Notes: generated by a model from the sequence alone, not told the origin. Counted from the stretch's first letter, positions 35,129 to 50,100 are shown. The stretch is 64,000 bases of DNA from Tubulanus polymorphus (GCF_964204645.1 NC_134026.1:11124450-11188449), one strand, 5' to 3'. Program-made: numbers and translations.

Positions 35129-38100
35129 GTATGTTATGTTGAATTATTATCACATGTAATAGATGAAATCTAAGTGACAGACGCCTCGTCAGTCACAGCT
35201 TGATTCCATTTTTCATAGTAAGAAATCATAATGATTCGATAACAACCTCACCGTTAATTTATTAGAATGCAACCACAACGTCAACGTTTCGGCTGTTGAC
35301 TAACAGCCATCATCAGGTGGAATGACCAGAAAACAGAAGTAACGTAGTAACTGTTAGGCCTAGTCAACAGCCGAAATGTTGTGGTTTCATTCTAATGAAT
35401 TATCTCATATGAAATTTGAATTGTGGGACTTCTTCTATTAATCTACAATAGCCTATACACGGATTAGAGTGTTTCATTCGACGACAACACTCAAAATATT
35501 GTCAGCGATAAGGAACACATTAAATGTCAATGAAACTGGAAAGAGAATCAACTCCAATTTTATTTCATATTGAAATTGTACTGTAGATTTGGACCCAAAG
35601 CATTAAATAAATGAAGAAATTAAATCGATTCTTATAGGCCTAGTTAAAACTTGGAAAATTGAAAATTAATGCCAGAGTTAAGGGGTGGGCGGAAAGAAGA
35701 TGAAACTGTAACTCTAAGGTTTGATTCATTTCTGAAATTTTGGCTTAAAGATTAGAAAATTATGAGGAAACGGATCAAATGAATTTTTGCGGGAAAAACA
35801 TGAAGAAAAATTTCTTACTTAAATATAAACTAGGTCTCGGTACCACTGTCTGCTAAAAAGATTATTATTTCGATTTAGATTAAGTGTCAAGAATTTTAAA
35901 TGGTCGTTTAAAACTCATTGTCACTGCAACCACAATATCCATGACAATGGTGAAAACTGAGAGAGGCTTTTGCAATAGGCCTATTGAAGAATTTTGACCT
36001 GGTGGTTAATTTAGAAATTAGCTCCATTTGGAAATAAAAGGAAGACGAGAAGATTACAACAATTCTGAAATAACCCGATCCATAAGTTACTGTATTTTGG
36101 TCAATGTGCTGCCGGATTTTGGCGTGACATAATTCTACTTCCAATTTCCCCATGAGCTTCAAACTGGACGTCAAGTGATGTCATTTTTAGCCCACTTGAA
36201 ACTTTAGTGAGCGGGCTATTGCGTTCACTTTTCGTCTGTTGTCCGTCCGTAGACGGAATTCAGTTATTTTGGGAAGTTTTGAAGACGCTCCAAGGTAATG
36301 TCTCGTGCTATTTGGTTTATACATGTAGGCCTATCTACCCTAGACACATCTTCAGGCCAAAAACTGGCCCTGTCAGATTCAAGATGGCCGACTGGCAGCC
36401 ATTGTTGTTCGCCAAAATCAGCACTTTTTACACATTTTTGAAGTTTTCGGGGGAAGACACTTTTATCAATAACCTTGATCATTCGTATATATTTGTATCC
36501 CCCGAGGGCCCATCGGCATGTGAAAAATTGAGTCGATCGGACTCAAGATGGCCGTACTGTGACCTTTTTTGTTCCCAAAAATGTCAATTTTGGCCTGAAT
36601 TCTGAGTACTGTAGCTTTCTAATGGTGCGCCATGTTTCATTGCAATTTGTAATGGGTATTCTTTGGAAAGGGATCTTTTATATCCGAGAGGGTATTTTTG
36701 ACCAGGCAATTATGATGCACTTGGCGGCCATCTTGGGGTCATCAGTACTCATTCGTAGGTGGAAAAAAAGTTTTTCCACATCATAATTGATACTTAAGCA
36801 TATTTTGATACTATAATCAATTGGAAAGTTGTAGCTCATGACATGTTCTATGATCGAGGTGAGTTTCAAGCTCATTGGTTTTTTTTATGGCCACCAGGGG
36901 GCGTTGCACAATACAATAACTTAGTATTTCTATATTACATTCGTTCCTGCTGTCTGTGTTAACACACGATTTTACTATGTAAATGATATTGAGCAGGGAG
37001 TGTATATTGATAAATATAACCCACAGATTACATCATTTATAAAAAGCAAATCTGACAGGCTGGCCATTGTGCCCCTTGGGGCTCTTGTTTAAGTTATCGA
37101 GGGAAATTTTGAAGACGCTTTTATCAATTACCTTGATCTTTCGTATATATTTGTATCGCCCAAGGGCCCATCAGCTTAAGAAAAATTGGGTCAAGTGGAC
37201 TCAAGATGGTCGTCCTGTGACCTTTTTTGTGCCCAAAAATGTCAATTTTGCCTGAATTGTGAGTTCAAATTTCTACGCGAAATAGAACCGTTGAGCGCGT
37301 TAGCGCTAGCTCATTCTCTAACTGGCTTAGAACCCGGTCAATCATACAATACATATATCACACACTCGTTGTACCAGCCTTACCGTTGAAACGTAAATCC
37401 CTATTTCATATACCTTGACTTAACCCAGTTTAAGATGAAAGCCTAATGAAAAATATCATTACTCGGAAGATTTTTCCATGATGATTTATGGTCAAATGAT
37501 ATTGTGATTAGACTTGATTATATGAGTCCATAATATGGTTATAATAAGGAAATCAAACTTGAATATGAATCAAATAATATATAAATCAAATAATAGATAT
37601 AATGAATATATAAATCAAATAATTATAGACTAATAATTATATTGAAATTTATATCCCCATTTCGTACACTAACTTAAAGCTGTATAATATCAACTGTAGA
37701 CCTACTGAAAAAATGATCAGGTGATTAAACTTGATTGGATTAATCCCTGATATGTTAATGATTTTGTAATAGTTTTGAAATAATGATGACTAAGTGATCA
37801 AACTAAACATAATTATGATAGAATTTTACCTAACAACTATACTCATCATAGAAATATTAGTATAATTATGACGAAATGAAAATGAAAAAAATAGGGGCCT
37901 ATAGTTATTGTAAAATGATTTAGAAATAATTAGATATAGTGATTGTTATTCAATGTAGTTACGATAAGGTGATTAAATTGATTAATCCACAAGATAGTTA
38001 TCAATAAAAAATTTAAATGTACTTAATGAATCAATGATATATAATTCATGTTTATTAAGAACAATATAGAATACACAATGATTTGGTGTATACCCAACCA

Positions 38101-41100
38101 ATACTATAGCTCATGAAATGCAAGGCCTCTTTATCAAAAATAGATCAATTGCAGTTTTTAAAAAAGACAAATTTTGACAAAAAGGCTCAGCACAGGGCAA
38201 AAATAGGCCTCAGCAACGAAAGGGCTAGTATGTTATGGTGCTGTTACTCTGTTGTAGGCCTACAGTTATTTTACTAATTTTTCGCAGATTAGGCCGGACA
38301 TTTATGAGATCCACGTTTGCCTGAATAATAGTCGTAAGTTTATTGAGAATGTATCATCTAAGAGTAAAGCAAGATAATAACTCACCGTACCTGTGCTTAT
38401 TATCGTTGCATGATATTCCATCACAGAATGATTCAATTGCAACAGGGTGTCTATTTAGGCTACTATGTGTAAACGTTTGGCAAATAGGGCCTAATATCAT
38501 ATATGCAATTAATGTAATTCATAAGTAATATAAACAAATGCAAATCATGTTCTTGATAATGATCACAATGATAATTTGCATGATTCCTGCCGATGTCAAT
38601 TTATGGTTATGCCACGGATATGGGGGCTTAAAGTGAGTGCCATCCAAAACAAATTTTTATGTGTAACTTATTCATATTCATTTTAGAGGCTCTGCTTTTC
38701 TACAGAACTCTAATTATTATTCCCATGTTTGTATTTTTTCTGCCTCACCTCTCTGAATCTGTGAGAAAATTAATTTCTTCATCAATTCCTAAAAGATTTT
38801 GATGAAATTTTCAGGATGTGTTCAGCGCCTTAAATGTCGCAAATGTCATGAGAGAATTTTTATAGCCCCCTCCATTCATCTGTTAGGGGATATTTTACAT
38901 TTACCAATTTAAGAGATGCAAAATCTCTGTGAGAAAATGCAGCTTGATGTCAGTGGGAACATTGTAGCTAAGAAAATGAAATTTCTTTTGTCAATGGTGG
39001 CGTCTATCTAGGACCTACAGTTTGGGCCCAGTGGGGCCAAATATGGGCGCAATTTCAAAACCATAATAGATAGAAGGGTAATCTCCCAGGATTTTAGCCC
39101 ACTTGGGACTTACGTGGGCTATTATATATACTTTTTGTTGGCTGTCCAATTCATTCATCTGTTGACATAATCCAGATAATTTGGACATTTTGAGGACAAT
39201 AGATTGTCTTAATATTTGGTGTATACATGTATCTACCCTATACACATCTGCAGCCCAAAAACTGGCCTGGTCAGAATCAAGATGTCCAACTGGTGGCCAT
39301 TTTTTCCCATCAAAATAAGCACTTTTTACTGTGTAAAAAGTGCACTACAGTATATGTCAGTTATAGGGAATATGTTGTTTCAAGCCAGAGGTCGAGAGGT
39401 TGAGCTCACTCAACCTCTCTCCCTCTGACTTGAAACAACATATTCCCTATTACTCCTAATAATTTCATATAAATGAACATTATTTACATGAATTTCATAT
39501 ATTTTAAAATCATTTATATGTTAATTACAAAAGTGTGAGGAAAGTGAGTAATAATTCATATTTTAACAGATTTCGAATAAAAATATAAGTAAAATAAATG
39601 GATAACTAAAAGAGTATAAAAGTGTGAGTAAAATAATTCATATTTTAACATTGAATATTTATATTTGAATGAGTTTTAATGGAAGTTTTGTTATGAAAAT
39701 GAAGACAGAAGAAGAAGAACCCAAATTCAAAATCGAAATAAAAGAAACCAATAAATTATTTTTACAGTTTAACATTAGAAATTATATTTCAGCAACAAAT
39801 TTAGTGTCCGCAAGATATTATAAAATTGATAACATTACTATGATTAATCAAATATCATCAAATGAAACATATTTAATTACTGAACTAGTAGATACTTTTG
39901 ATAATGGTGTTAAAAATCGTATTTAATACGTATTTAATACATTGATACCTCAACCCCCCTTTTTTAACATAAATATAATTTACTCATTTTCATACATTTC
40001 AACTAATATATTTTATATTTTCAGCTAATTTAACAGTCGATTTCTTATTTTGATTCATATAATTTTTCATCAAATTCATGAATATACATGTGATTTCTCA
40101 AACTCTTTTTATTTTTATATCTTTTATTACATATTTCACAGCATTTAATATTATTCAATCTATCTGAAATATAATTTATATTTTCTTTCAATTCTGTATA
40201 TCTAATTTTACAGCTATCATAGAATTCTAACAACTGTTTTATACTATAAGTTGAAAAAGAAAATAAACCTGAAATCATAATAATTGATTTAATATTCTGT
40301 TGATTTTTATATATTAGATGTAATATTTCTAATACCTTATTTTCACTCATTTTTAGCCCACTTGGGACTTTAGTCCCAGCGGGCTATTGCGTTCACTTTT
40401 CGTCCGTCGTCCGTCCGTCCGTCCGTAGACGGAATCCAGTTATTTTGGGAAGTTTTGAAGACGCTTCAATGTAACGTCTTGATATTTGGGTTACACATGT
40501 ATCTACCCTAGACACATCTTCAGCCCAAAAACTGGCCCTGTCAGAATCAAGATGGCCGACTAGCAGCCATTGTTGTTCGCCAAAATCAGCACTTTTTACA
40601 CATTTTTGAACTTTTTGAGGGAAATTTTGAAGACGCTTCGATCAATTACCTTGATCTTACGGATATATGTGAATCCCCCAGGGCCCATCAACATAACAAA
40701 AATTGGGTCGGTCGGACTCAAGATGGCCGTCCTATGACCTTTTCAGTGCCCAAAAATGTCAATTTTGGCCGGAATTCTGGGTCCTGTAGCTTCCTACTGG
40801 TTTGCCATTTCTCATTGCAATATATGATGGGTATTCTCGGTATTCAGGTATTCTTGATCAGCCAATTATGACACAATTGGCGGTGTCATCAGTACTCATT
40901 CGTTGGTGGGAAAAACTTTTTCGACATTTTATTGATACCTAAGCATATTGTGTTACTACAATCAATTAGAAAGTTGTAGCCCATGACGTGTTCTATGATT
41001 TTGGTGAGTTTTAAGGTCATTGGTCATTGTATATGGCCATCAGGGGGCGTTGAATAATACAATTACTTAGTATTTCTGTATTATATTTGTACCTATGCAT

Positions 41101-44100
41101 ATTTTGTAACCACAATCGATTGCAAAGTTGTAGCTCATGACATCGTCTATGATTGTGGTGAGTTTTAAGGACATTAGTTATTCTATATAGTCACTGGGGG
41201 GCGTTAAATAGTAGAATAACTTAGTATTTCCATATTGGATAGGTACCTTGGGATATTTTGTTACCATGATCAATTGCAAAGTTGTAGTTCATGACATGTT
41301 CCATGATTGCGGTGATTTTCAAGGTCATTGGGTTTTGCATATGGTCACCAGGGGGCGTTGAATAGTAATGCAACTTAGTATTTCCATATTAGATTGGTAA
41401 CGAGGCATATTTTGTTATCACAATCAATTACGAAATTGTAGCTGCTGACATGTTCTATGATTGTGGTGGGTTTCAAGGTCATTGGTTTATGTATATGGTC
41501 ACCAGGGGGCATTGAATATTAAAATTGTTAGATTGTTGAGCATTTGAAACCACTTCCCAAGTGGGCATGGTGTCCCTGGACCCCTAGTTTACCATCACGG
41601 AAACCCTGGCTGTACACACATTTCAAATAATGTGGGATTTCTTATAACTTGGTATGTGTAATGGAGTAGGTCAATGGATTACACCTATTGAAAATCAGCT
41701 TTTTAGCTCTTTCAATATGGCCACCATGGCAGACATCTTGAATTTCTTGCTACCATTCTACATGCATTAACATAACATGCAATTTCTTATGAATTAAGAA
41801 GCTCTAATGGGGCAGGTCCCTGGATACCACCTATCGAAAATCAGCTTTCCCAATTATTCAATATGGTTGCCATAGCGTACATCAAATGTGGCAATCAAAT
41901 TTTGAAATCCTTGTCAGTGCTGTAGACACTACAAATTCCGTTCGTTCTCTTGAACGTTGGTAGGTGTAATGTAATAGGTCCAAGGATTATGGTAGGGTCT
42001 GCAACACGGCCCCGGCCGCAGCCACACATCTGAAACATGGTCCCAGCCCTGGTCCCGGCCGCGGCCGCACATGTCTTAAACACAGCCCCGGCCCCATTTA
42101 CGATGATACAGTATTTAAGTATAGTATTTAATACTAATACTATTGCAAGTAAATGTATCGGTTAGAGTTCTATTTGAATTTACTTTGCTCTGTTTTGTGA
42201 ATCTTAAGACAACTTGCCATCGTGATCTTCCGGAAACTGAACACTGAGATCTTCCGGAAAATGAACACTGAGCTCTAATAAAAAAGCTTGACTCCAACAA
42301 GCAAGAACACCAGTTCATCTTGTATCCCGAAAGTAAAGATAGGGATAAGTTCATTTCTAGCCCACTTGGGACTTTAGTCCCAGCGGGCTATTGCGTTCAC
42401 TTTTCGTCCGTCCGTAGACGGAATCCAGTTATTTTGGGAAGTTTTGAAGACGCTTCAATGTAACATCTTGATATTTGGGTTACACATGTATCTACCCTAG
42501 ACACATCTTCAGCCCAAAAACTGCCCCTGTCAGAATCAAGATGGCCGATTGGTAGCCATTGTTTTTTGCCAAAATCAGCACTTTTTACACATTTATGAAC
42601 TTTTTGAAGACGCTTTGATCAATTACCTTGATCTTTCGTATATATTCGAATCCCCCAATGGCCCATCAACACAAGAAAAATTGGGTCGATCGGACTCAAG
42701 ATGGCCGTCCTATGACCTTTTTAGTGGCCAAAAATGTAAATTTTGGCCCAAATTCTGAGTCCTGTAGCTTCCTATGGGTTTGCCATTTCTCATTGCAATT
42801 TGTGATGGGTATTCTTTGGAAAGAGATGTTTTATACCTGAGACATGTACTTTTGATCAGCCAATTATGGCGCAATTGGCAGCCGTCTTGGCGTCATCAGT
42901 ACCCATTCGTAGGTGGGAAAAAGTTTTTCCACATTACATTGATACCTAAGCATTGTGTAACCACAATGTATTGGAAAGTTGTAGCTCATAATGTTTTCTA
43001 TGATTTATGAGTTTCAAGGTCATTGCTTTTTGTATATGGCCACCAGGGGGCATAAAATAATAGAATAACTTAGTATTTCTATATTATATTTGTACCTACG
43101 CATATTTTGTTACCACAATCAATTGCAAAGTTGTAGCTCATGACATCGTCTATGATTGTGGTGAGTTTCAAGGACATTAGTTATTCTATATGGTTACCAA
43201 GGGGTGTTGAATAGTAGAAGAACTTGGTATTTACTTATTAGATTGGTACCTAGGGATATTTTGTTACCATGATCAATTGCAAAGTTGTAGTTCATGACAT
43301 GTTCTATGATTGTGGTGAGTTTCAAGGTCATTGGGTTTTGCATATGGTCACCAGGGGGCGTTGAATAGTAGAATAACTTAGTATTTCCTTATTAAATTGG
43401 TAACTAAGCAATTATCACAATCAATTACAAAATCATAGCTGCTGACATATTCTATGATTGTGGTGAATTTCAAGGTCATTGGTTTTTGTATATGGTCTCC
43501 AGGGGGCATTGGATATTGAAATTGTTAGATTGTTGAGCATTTGAAACCACTTCCCAAGTGGGCATGGTGTCCCTGGACCCCTAGTTTTTACTGCAATCAG
43601 TTGCAAAATTGTTGCTCATTACACGTTCCATGATCCTGGTGAGCCTTATAAGGTCATTGGTTTCTGTATACATTCTTCAGGGGTGTTGAATTTTGATATT
43701 TTCAGATTGTTTATAATTTCAGACCTCTTCCCTGGGTCTTCCAAGGCCACCAGACAATTTGATTTTATCACCCACAATTTTAAAAAGGCCTTAATGTATG
43801 CTGTATTTTGCAATTATATTTCAGACACCCATATTCCGGGGAAATGCATACGGTATCAAATGGTTCTGGATTCATTGTCCGTGAAGATGGTTTAATTTTA
43901 ACAAATGCCCATGTCGTAGCCAATCGTAAACACGTTTGTGTAACATTGCAAGATGGAAGGAAATTTGAAGGACATGTGCAAGCAGTAGACCCTGTTACTG
44001 ATCTTGCAACAGTAAAAATTAATGCTGTAAGTTTATTAAGCCTTTTTGAATAAACTCAGTAAACTAAATCGGCACATTTCAATCCTCTTCAAAAATTGGC

Positions 44101-47100
44101 AGCATGTGATAATAATTGTCATCATCGTAAGTTCTTGTAGAGCTCATAATGGGCTCATAATGTTTGACTCTCCGTTATGTGCTCATCGGAGAGCCATGAC
44201 TGATGATTTAAATGTGCCCAAGAAGGCAAAGTTTTTTATAATAAATAGTAGGGAATTCCAAAGTGAAGGCCCACACACAGAAAAACTTCTATCGCCGTAT
44301 GAAGTTTTGGTGCATCGAACTTAAGAGAGAAAATGAGTCAGTTGATTGGGTAACACGAACAGCAGATTGCCCTTCTAACTGATCACACTTTTATGCTGGT
44401 GCTAATCCGTTAACACATTTAAAAACATATAGAAAAGACTTATATACTGATAGTCACTGGTTTTAATTGCTTGGGGTATGGTTTAGTGGATGATGCCATT
44501 CTTAATTTATACAGCCCTTTATTGTATTTTTGTATAGCTTTATTCCATGTTATAGCGGTTCGACTTGCAGTTCTTTTTCCCAGTTTTCTCTCTGTTATTT
44601 GACACAATATAGCTTTGTTACTTGCTCAGTCAGTTGGAAATTTGTTGTGCTTTCCTGAGTTCGATGAAGGAAAGAATGAATTTATTTGTGACAGAAGAAA
44701 TTGGAGGAATTCTATAAAATAATAACCATTTTCCCGCTTGATCCTGTCATATCAACATATAGAATTGATTATGCATACGCCTGGTGTTATCTTAACAAAA
44801 AAGGTTTATTGTATTGATTGAATTATAAACAATACAGTCTACCTCAGATATAACGTTGTTGGATTTACCGTAGATTCACGTTTATCGTATTATTTCCCAG
44901 GTCCCAATTTTTTTCCTTCTATTAGGCCTTAAAAAACCTCAAATATACTGTATGTTTTACATTTAAGTCGTTTTATGCACACAGGCATGCATGGATATCC
45001 CTTGGTTTTAAATGAAATTCGGATATAACGAAGTTTCTATGGTTTATACGTATACCGTGTTTCGGTTGAACTGATAAATTATCTGGTCCCGACTGTTACG
45101 TTACATCCGAGGTAGACTGTACAAATTTACATTAGAAAACACCATACTGCTAGACCAATGTTGGGTACGACATATTTGAAATCAGTCAATTATTCTGGTG
45201 CGGTTTGTTTGCGCCGATCCTGCCTCAATGTGGGTATTGTCTTGGCGATCTATGTGTGGTGCTTGCACAACATCATGATGCTATGATGGGACGATAAAAT
45301 GTCAGGGTGCCTGTGTTTAGTGTGGCACCCATATGGCGCAGTTCTAGGTGCATTGTCGGCCGACATTTTGAGCGAGTTGAATGGCTTGTCTTTATCGTAG
45401 TAACTATGAGTAGACTTGAATTATCTAACACTTCAGTCAGATCAGTGGCAATGGTCGATATTAGATTTGGTTCACTATTAGATTTGTATACTATCGTTAA
45501 TTAGCGAACCTATGGTTCGCTTTTGCTATCACTAGCTGATGACGTCATGCTTCCAATGCATTTGCCTATCGCGAAAAATTTCAGTAAAATGGGTGGCACA
45601 CGTTTTATCTAGATGGTCTTGAGATCTGATTTTTTTATCAGAGGTGTCATATATTATCTATTTTACAATCTGAAAATTTCACAGAATTCTGAACTCGTGT
45701 TTTTGTGAAATAATCGAAAATATACCAAAATCGAAGCAAATTGCCATTCTTTTTGTAAACATGCGTTTCTGCAAATCAAAATAGACCCGGACTGCTAGTA
45801 CTATAAAGTTTTGGGTGTTGTTCAAACATTTTCACATAATTTTAGCTGAATAAAGGTCTAGATTTACCCCCAGGCTGGCGGTCTAAACGCAGGGGTCCGA
45901 CTCGCACCTAACTCTCTAATAACGTGGCTTGACCTATGAACTATTGTTTCTTGGATAGATCCAAGAAATATGGTAGCCTATAAGGAACATTTTCAAAATT
46001 CAAGTGTGGACAGAATGCGCTGAATGGTGGATTTTTATTTCAAATTCGAATCAATTGAAATCAAGGTTAAATTTTATTTCATAATATTTCAGTCTCAATG
46101 TTGACATTGTGTTTCAACAGATCAAAGTTTCGGTTTCTTTGATTATATTTGTGAATGACCCCGATGCGTCTCCGCACACTACAGCATTTCCTGGTTTATT
46201 CAAACGTGTATTTACACGGTATTTCTGCTCATTGAAGGTAAGATATTCTATGATTAATGATTGTCATTGGTCCTTAGTGCCCGAAAATGTCTTCTACAAC
46301 AAGATGTTAGTACGGGACCGACAGACTGAATATCAATCCTCTTGTCTATTACACTGTGATTGCAATTTCAAGTCAATGGAATTTAATTTTCACTTTATTT
46401 CTATTGATCTTACTCATTGTTTTACAGATACCAGTAACCCAAGAATGAATCACCACCTCGACTCATTGAAGCAGGAATTATAGATTTTTTCGAAAAGAAT
46501 GTTTCAACCAATACTCTAAGACAAATCCTGATATGATTAGGCCTAGCTCCTATCTTACCTTTTGATATGAATATATTATCTGAAAATAAATATGATTATT
46601 AAAACAAGAGTTGCCGTTTGAATTTGATCGCTCCTTTGAAGGTTTGAAAGGCAATGTGTATATTGATTTTCCTCTTCCCACTGGCCCTTGCAATAAGACC
46701 AGGGTCTAATCCATTTTAGACATATAACAAGTCTAAACTGCCTATTAGTTAATGGTCAGGTGAGCTACAAGACCATTGGTCTTAAATTTTGAACTGTCTT
46801 CTAGAATCATCTCAATTCTTTCTAGTTTGTGTTATTTTAAGAATGACATCATCACTTCAAGGTTTGCGAGATTACACATTATTATAAAAAACTAGATTTT
46901 GCAAGTAATGAGCTTTTTAGCTCTGCTCTGACTAAAGGTCATATCATTCTCAGTATGGTATGAAATGCAGATTTGTGGGCATGTAAAATGCGCTGCACCA
47001 TCTGCTGGTGGTTTGAAACGTTGTTGCTTTACAAATATACACTCAATTACTTGTTCATGAATGTTCTATGAAATCTTCTTGACCTTGTAATGACTCCACT

Positions 47101-50100
47101 AAGTTGCAAGACATAAAGATAGGGTTTGATTTATGTATAAATTATGCAAATAATGGCCACTCTTGAAATTTGATGAAAAATGACATTTTTATCATTTCTG
47201 GGAACAGATTCTTAATGAGCTAGAATTAATCCACACAACATTAAGCAAAGTTGCACAGGTTTATTATGCTTATTCTGCGTATTAAGTTTCAAGGCCATAC
47301 AGTTAATCTGTATGGCAACCAGGTGGTGCTTTTCATAGCAAATTACATTCTTTCCCAACTGCAGCCTAACAAAACACATTTGAGAATGGCTTTGAATTGA
47401 AAAGTTGTTAATTACATGCTAGAGCTACGTATAAAATTTCATGACCATTCGATTTTTGGTATGGCTACCAGGTGTCACTTTACATAATTGATAATACATT
47501 TTCCTGTATTGTGGATAAATCATAGATCTTTTAGAAAGGATTCAAATACAAAGTTGTTCAGGATACCAAACCTAGCTGAAGTGGGCCATAGGGCTTATTC
47601 AAAAAGTTTGCATGCTAAGACAAAATCCAGTTATTATGGGAAATTGTGGAAACATTTTTGATGGATTGTCTTCAACCTATCTTACTATGCATTTATCTTT
47701 TCAATCACTGCTAAACCTAAAATGAACCTGACAAATTTGTGCATGTAGAATTCTCAAGAATATTTTCGCGGTTATTTGCTGGGATCACATCGTTTTTATA
47801 GTATGAGTAACTACACATACCAAGAACAACAAGTGAATTTGAAAGAAATACCCTAGTTTCTCAAGAAATCAAAATGCCACCCGCGTCATTAAATGTGTCA
47901 GTAATGGAAAATAAAAAGCCAAATGCGCACAAATGCCCGTGTCAGAAAAGAATCAATCATCATTTTTTAATAGAAATTAAAACCCGCTCGTTCGCATAGC
48001 TGTATAGCGTACGGCACTGGTTTCTTTTTACAGTGACAACAACAGCGAGAGGGTTCGTCTTATCTTACTTCATTGCGAGGAGGCGTGAAAACTGGTATTT
48101 GTTTGGCATTGGTAAAAAAACTTCCCTCCCACGTCTCTTCTATTGGTCTCAGGTTGAGCTTTTTATTTCAACTTTTTTAACCCAATATAAATAAAATTCG
48201 CCCGCCCCTCATTTTCCAGAAAAACACTGATGAGAAACTAGGATATTTCTTTGTGTGGCCTTATATAGATTTTGTACCACGTATTCAAAAATAAAACGAT
48301 AGTCACATCATCAATTATTTTCCTTTTTTTAGACTGGAATGCAGGCTATGAAACTGGGGCATTCATCAGAAGTTCGACCTGGAGAATGGGTTATCGCTAT
48401 GGGCAGCCCCTTTACATTAAACAATACAGTTACAGCTGGCATTATTAGCACAGTTGGCAGAGGAAGTAAAGAATTAGGGATGCATTTCAGGGACATGGAG
48501 TACATTCAAACGGATGCAGTTATCAATGTAAATCTATACATTTAATAATAACTATATGTACTAACAATATAAAATATATGTCCTCCTTTGTAACGTAGGT
48601 GCTTTTGAAGATAAACCTCATGAAACTACAAGTTTGCCACACTATAAACAAACAACTGCTATATTAGCCCGGCTATTCATGCCTCAATGCCAAAGTGGTG
48701 TCACGAATATATGACGATAAGCTGTATAACCATCTATATATCTGTATATTAAATGGTTAAAAATTGTCGCACTAAGAGCTAACAGAAAGTTACTCTCAGA
48801 ACCATTCTTTAAGGATCAACTCCGTAGATCCTAAAAATGGCCTTGTAAGATCATCATAGTAACTTTGTTTTTCGTTGTCCGACAGCTATAATTTCAAATC
48901 AGAAGGATTTTTGTTTGTTTTAGTTTGGAAATTCTGGTGGCCCTCTAGTCAACTTGGATGGTGAAGCTATTGGAATTAATACAATGAAAGTCACTACTGG
49001 AATATCATTTGCAATCCCTTCTGATTATGCAAAAGATTTCCTGGAAAGAGCTGAAAAACTAGAGCATAGAAGTAAGATAAGTCCCATCACTAGAGCCATT
49101 TGCAAAGTTATTATAATGTATTGATTGTATGTTCATACGAAATCTAGATTGTTGGTCTGGTTGAATTTTTAGAATCTCCGAAGTCCTGGTTTGGTGGCTC
49201 GTCATCATTAGCTCCAAAACGTAGATACATGGGTGTAACAATGCTTACACTTAATCCTAATATCATTCTTGAACTACAAAACAGAATGGATATTCCTGAT
49301 GTAACGGAAGGTGTTCTTATTCATAAGGTTGTGATTGGTTCACCCGCTCATCGGTAGGTTTGCTAATAATTAGGGTGATGTTAGTCTAATAACTTTTCCA
49401 GTTAAATCCCACTTGTGCAGCTATCAATCTGCGGTCTGTTCCCAATGGAAAATCTAATGAAAGGGTAAACCCTAATCCTAATCCTCTACGACATCAATTG
49501 TCTGAGTGGGATGGGTACAGACTGCTGATTGATAGCTGTGTTGATGTCTCATGCTGCAGGGGCTCTTTTCATTGGCTGCCTATTCTCACTACTATCCCCA
49601 CTACTAAAGTCTATCCCAGTGGTTATGATCGCAGTGTATCAAACAGTTCATATCATCGCGGATCTGGAACCCTGTGGTTTCTATGTGCTCAACCCTGCAA
49701 GTAACTGAGGTCAGGCAACTACTACATTCAAGAGTGAATAATACTAAAGTTTTCACATCCTGGTCATTCACTTCTCTTTATTCCTCTAGATTTGGTTTCT
49801 TCTTGTATATTCTCAAAGAACACCGATTACTTAAAATGTATTTAAGCATGGAATTTCGAGGATTAATTTCTTATTTTGTGCACTTAACAAAGCTAGACAT
49901 GCGCAAATATGTTAACAAATGACTATTTGTGGATTTGATTATCATCTCATGAGTCGTACGTTCTGTGTTGCTATTTTGCTTACACACCGTCCAAATATAA
50001 TGTTTCAACTTGAAATTTAGTTCTGACACTTTCTAATGTAAACATTGACTTTGGTATCCTCGGAAAATATTCACTCTTGAATGCAACAAGACTTCTAACT

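Noticed and set aside
36207-36605. 132-codon ORF on the plus strand
   Set aside because: It lies wholly in the pearl/HINE body and equivalent frames are broken in other copies; chance frame in a repeat.
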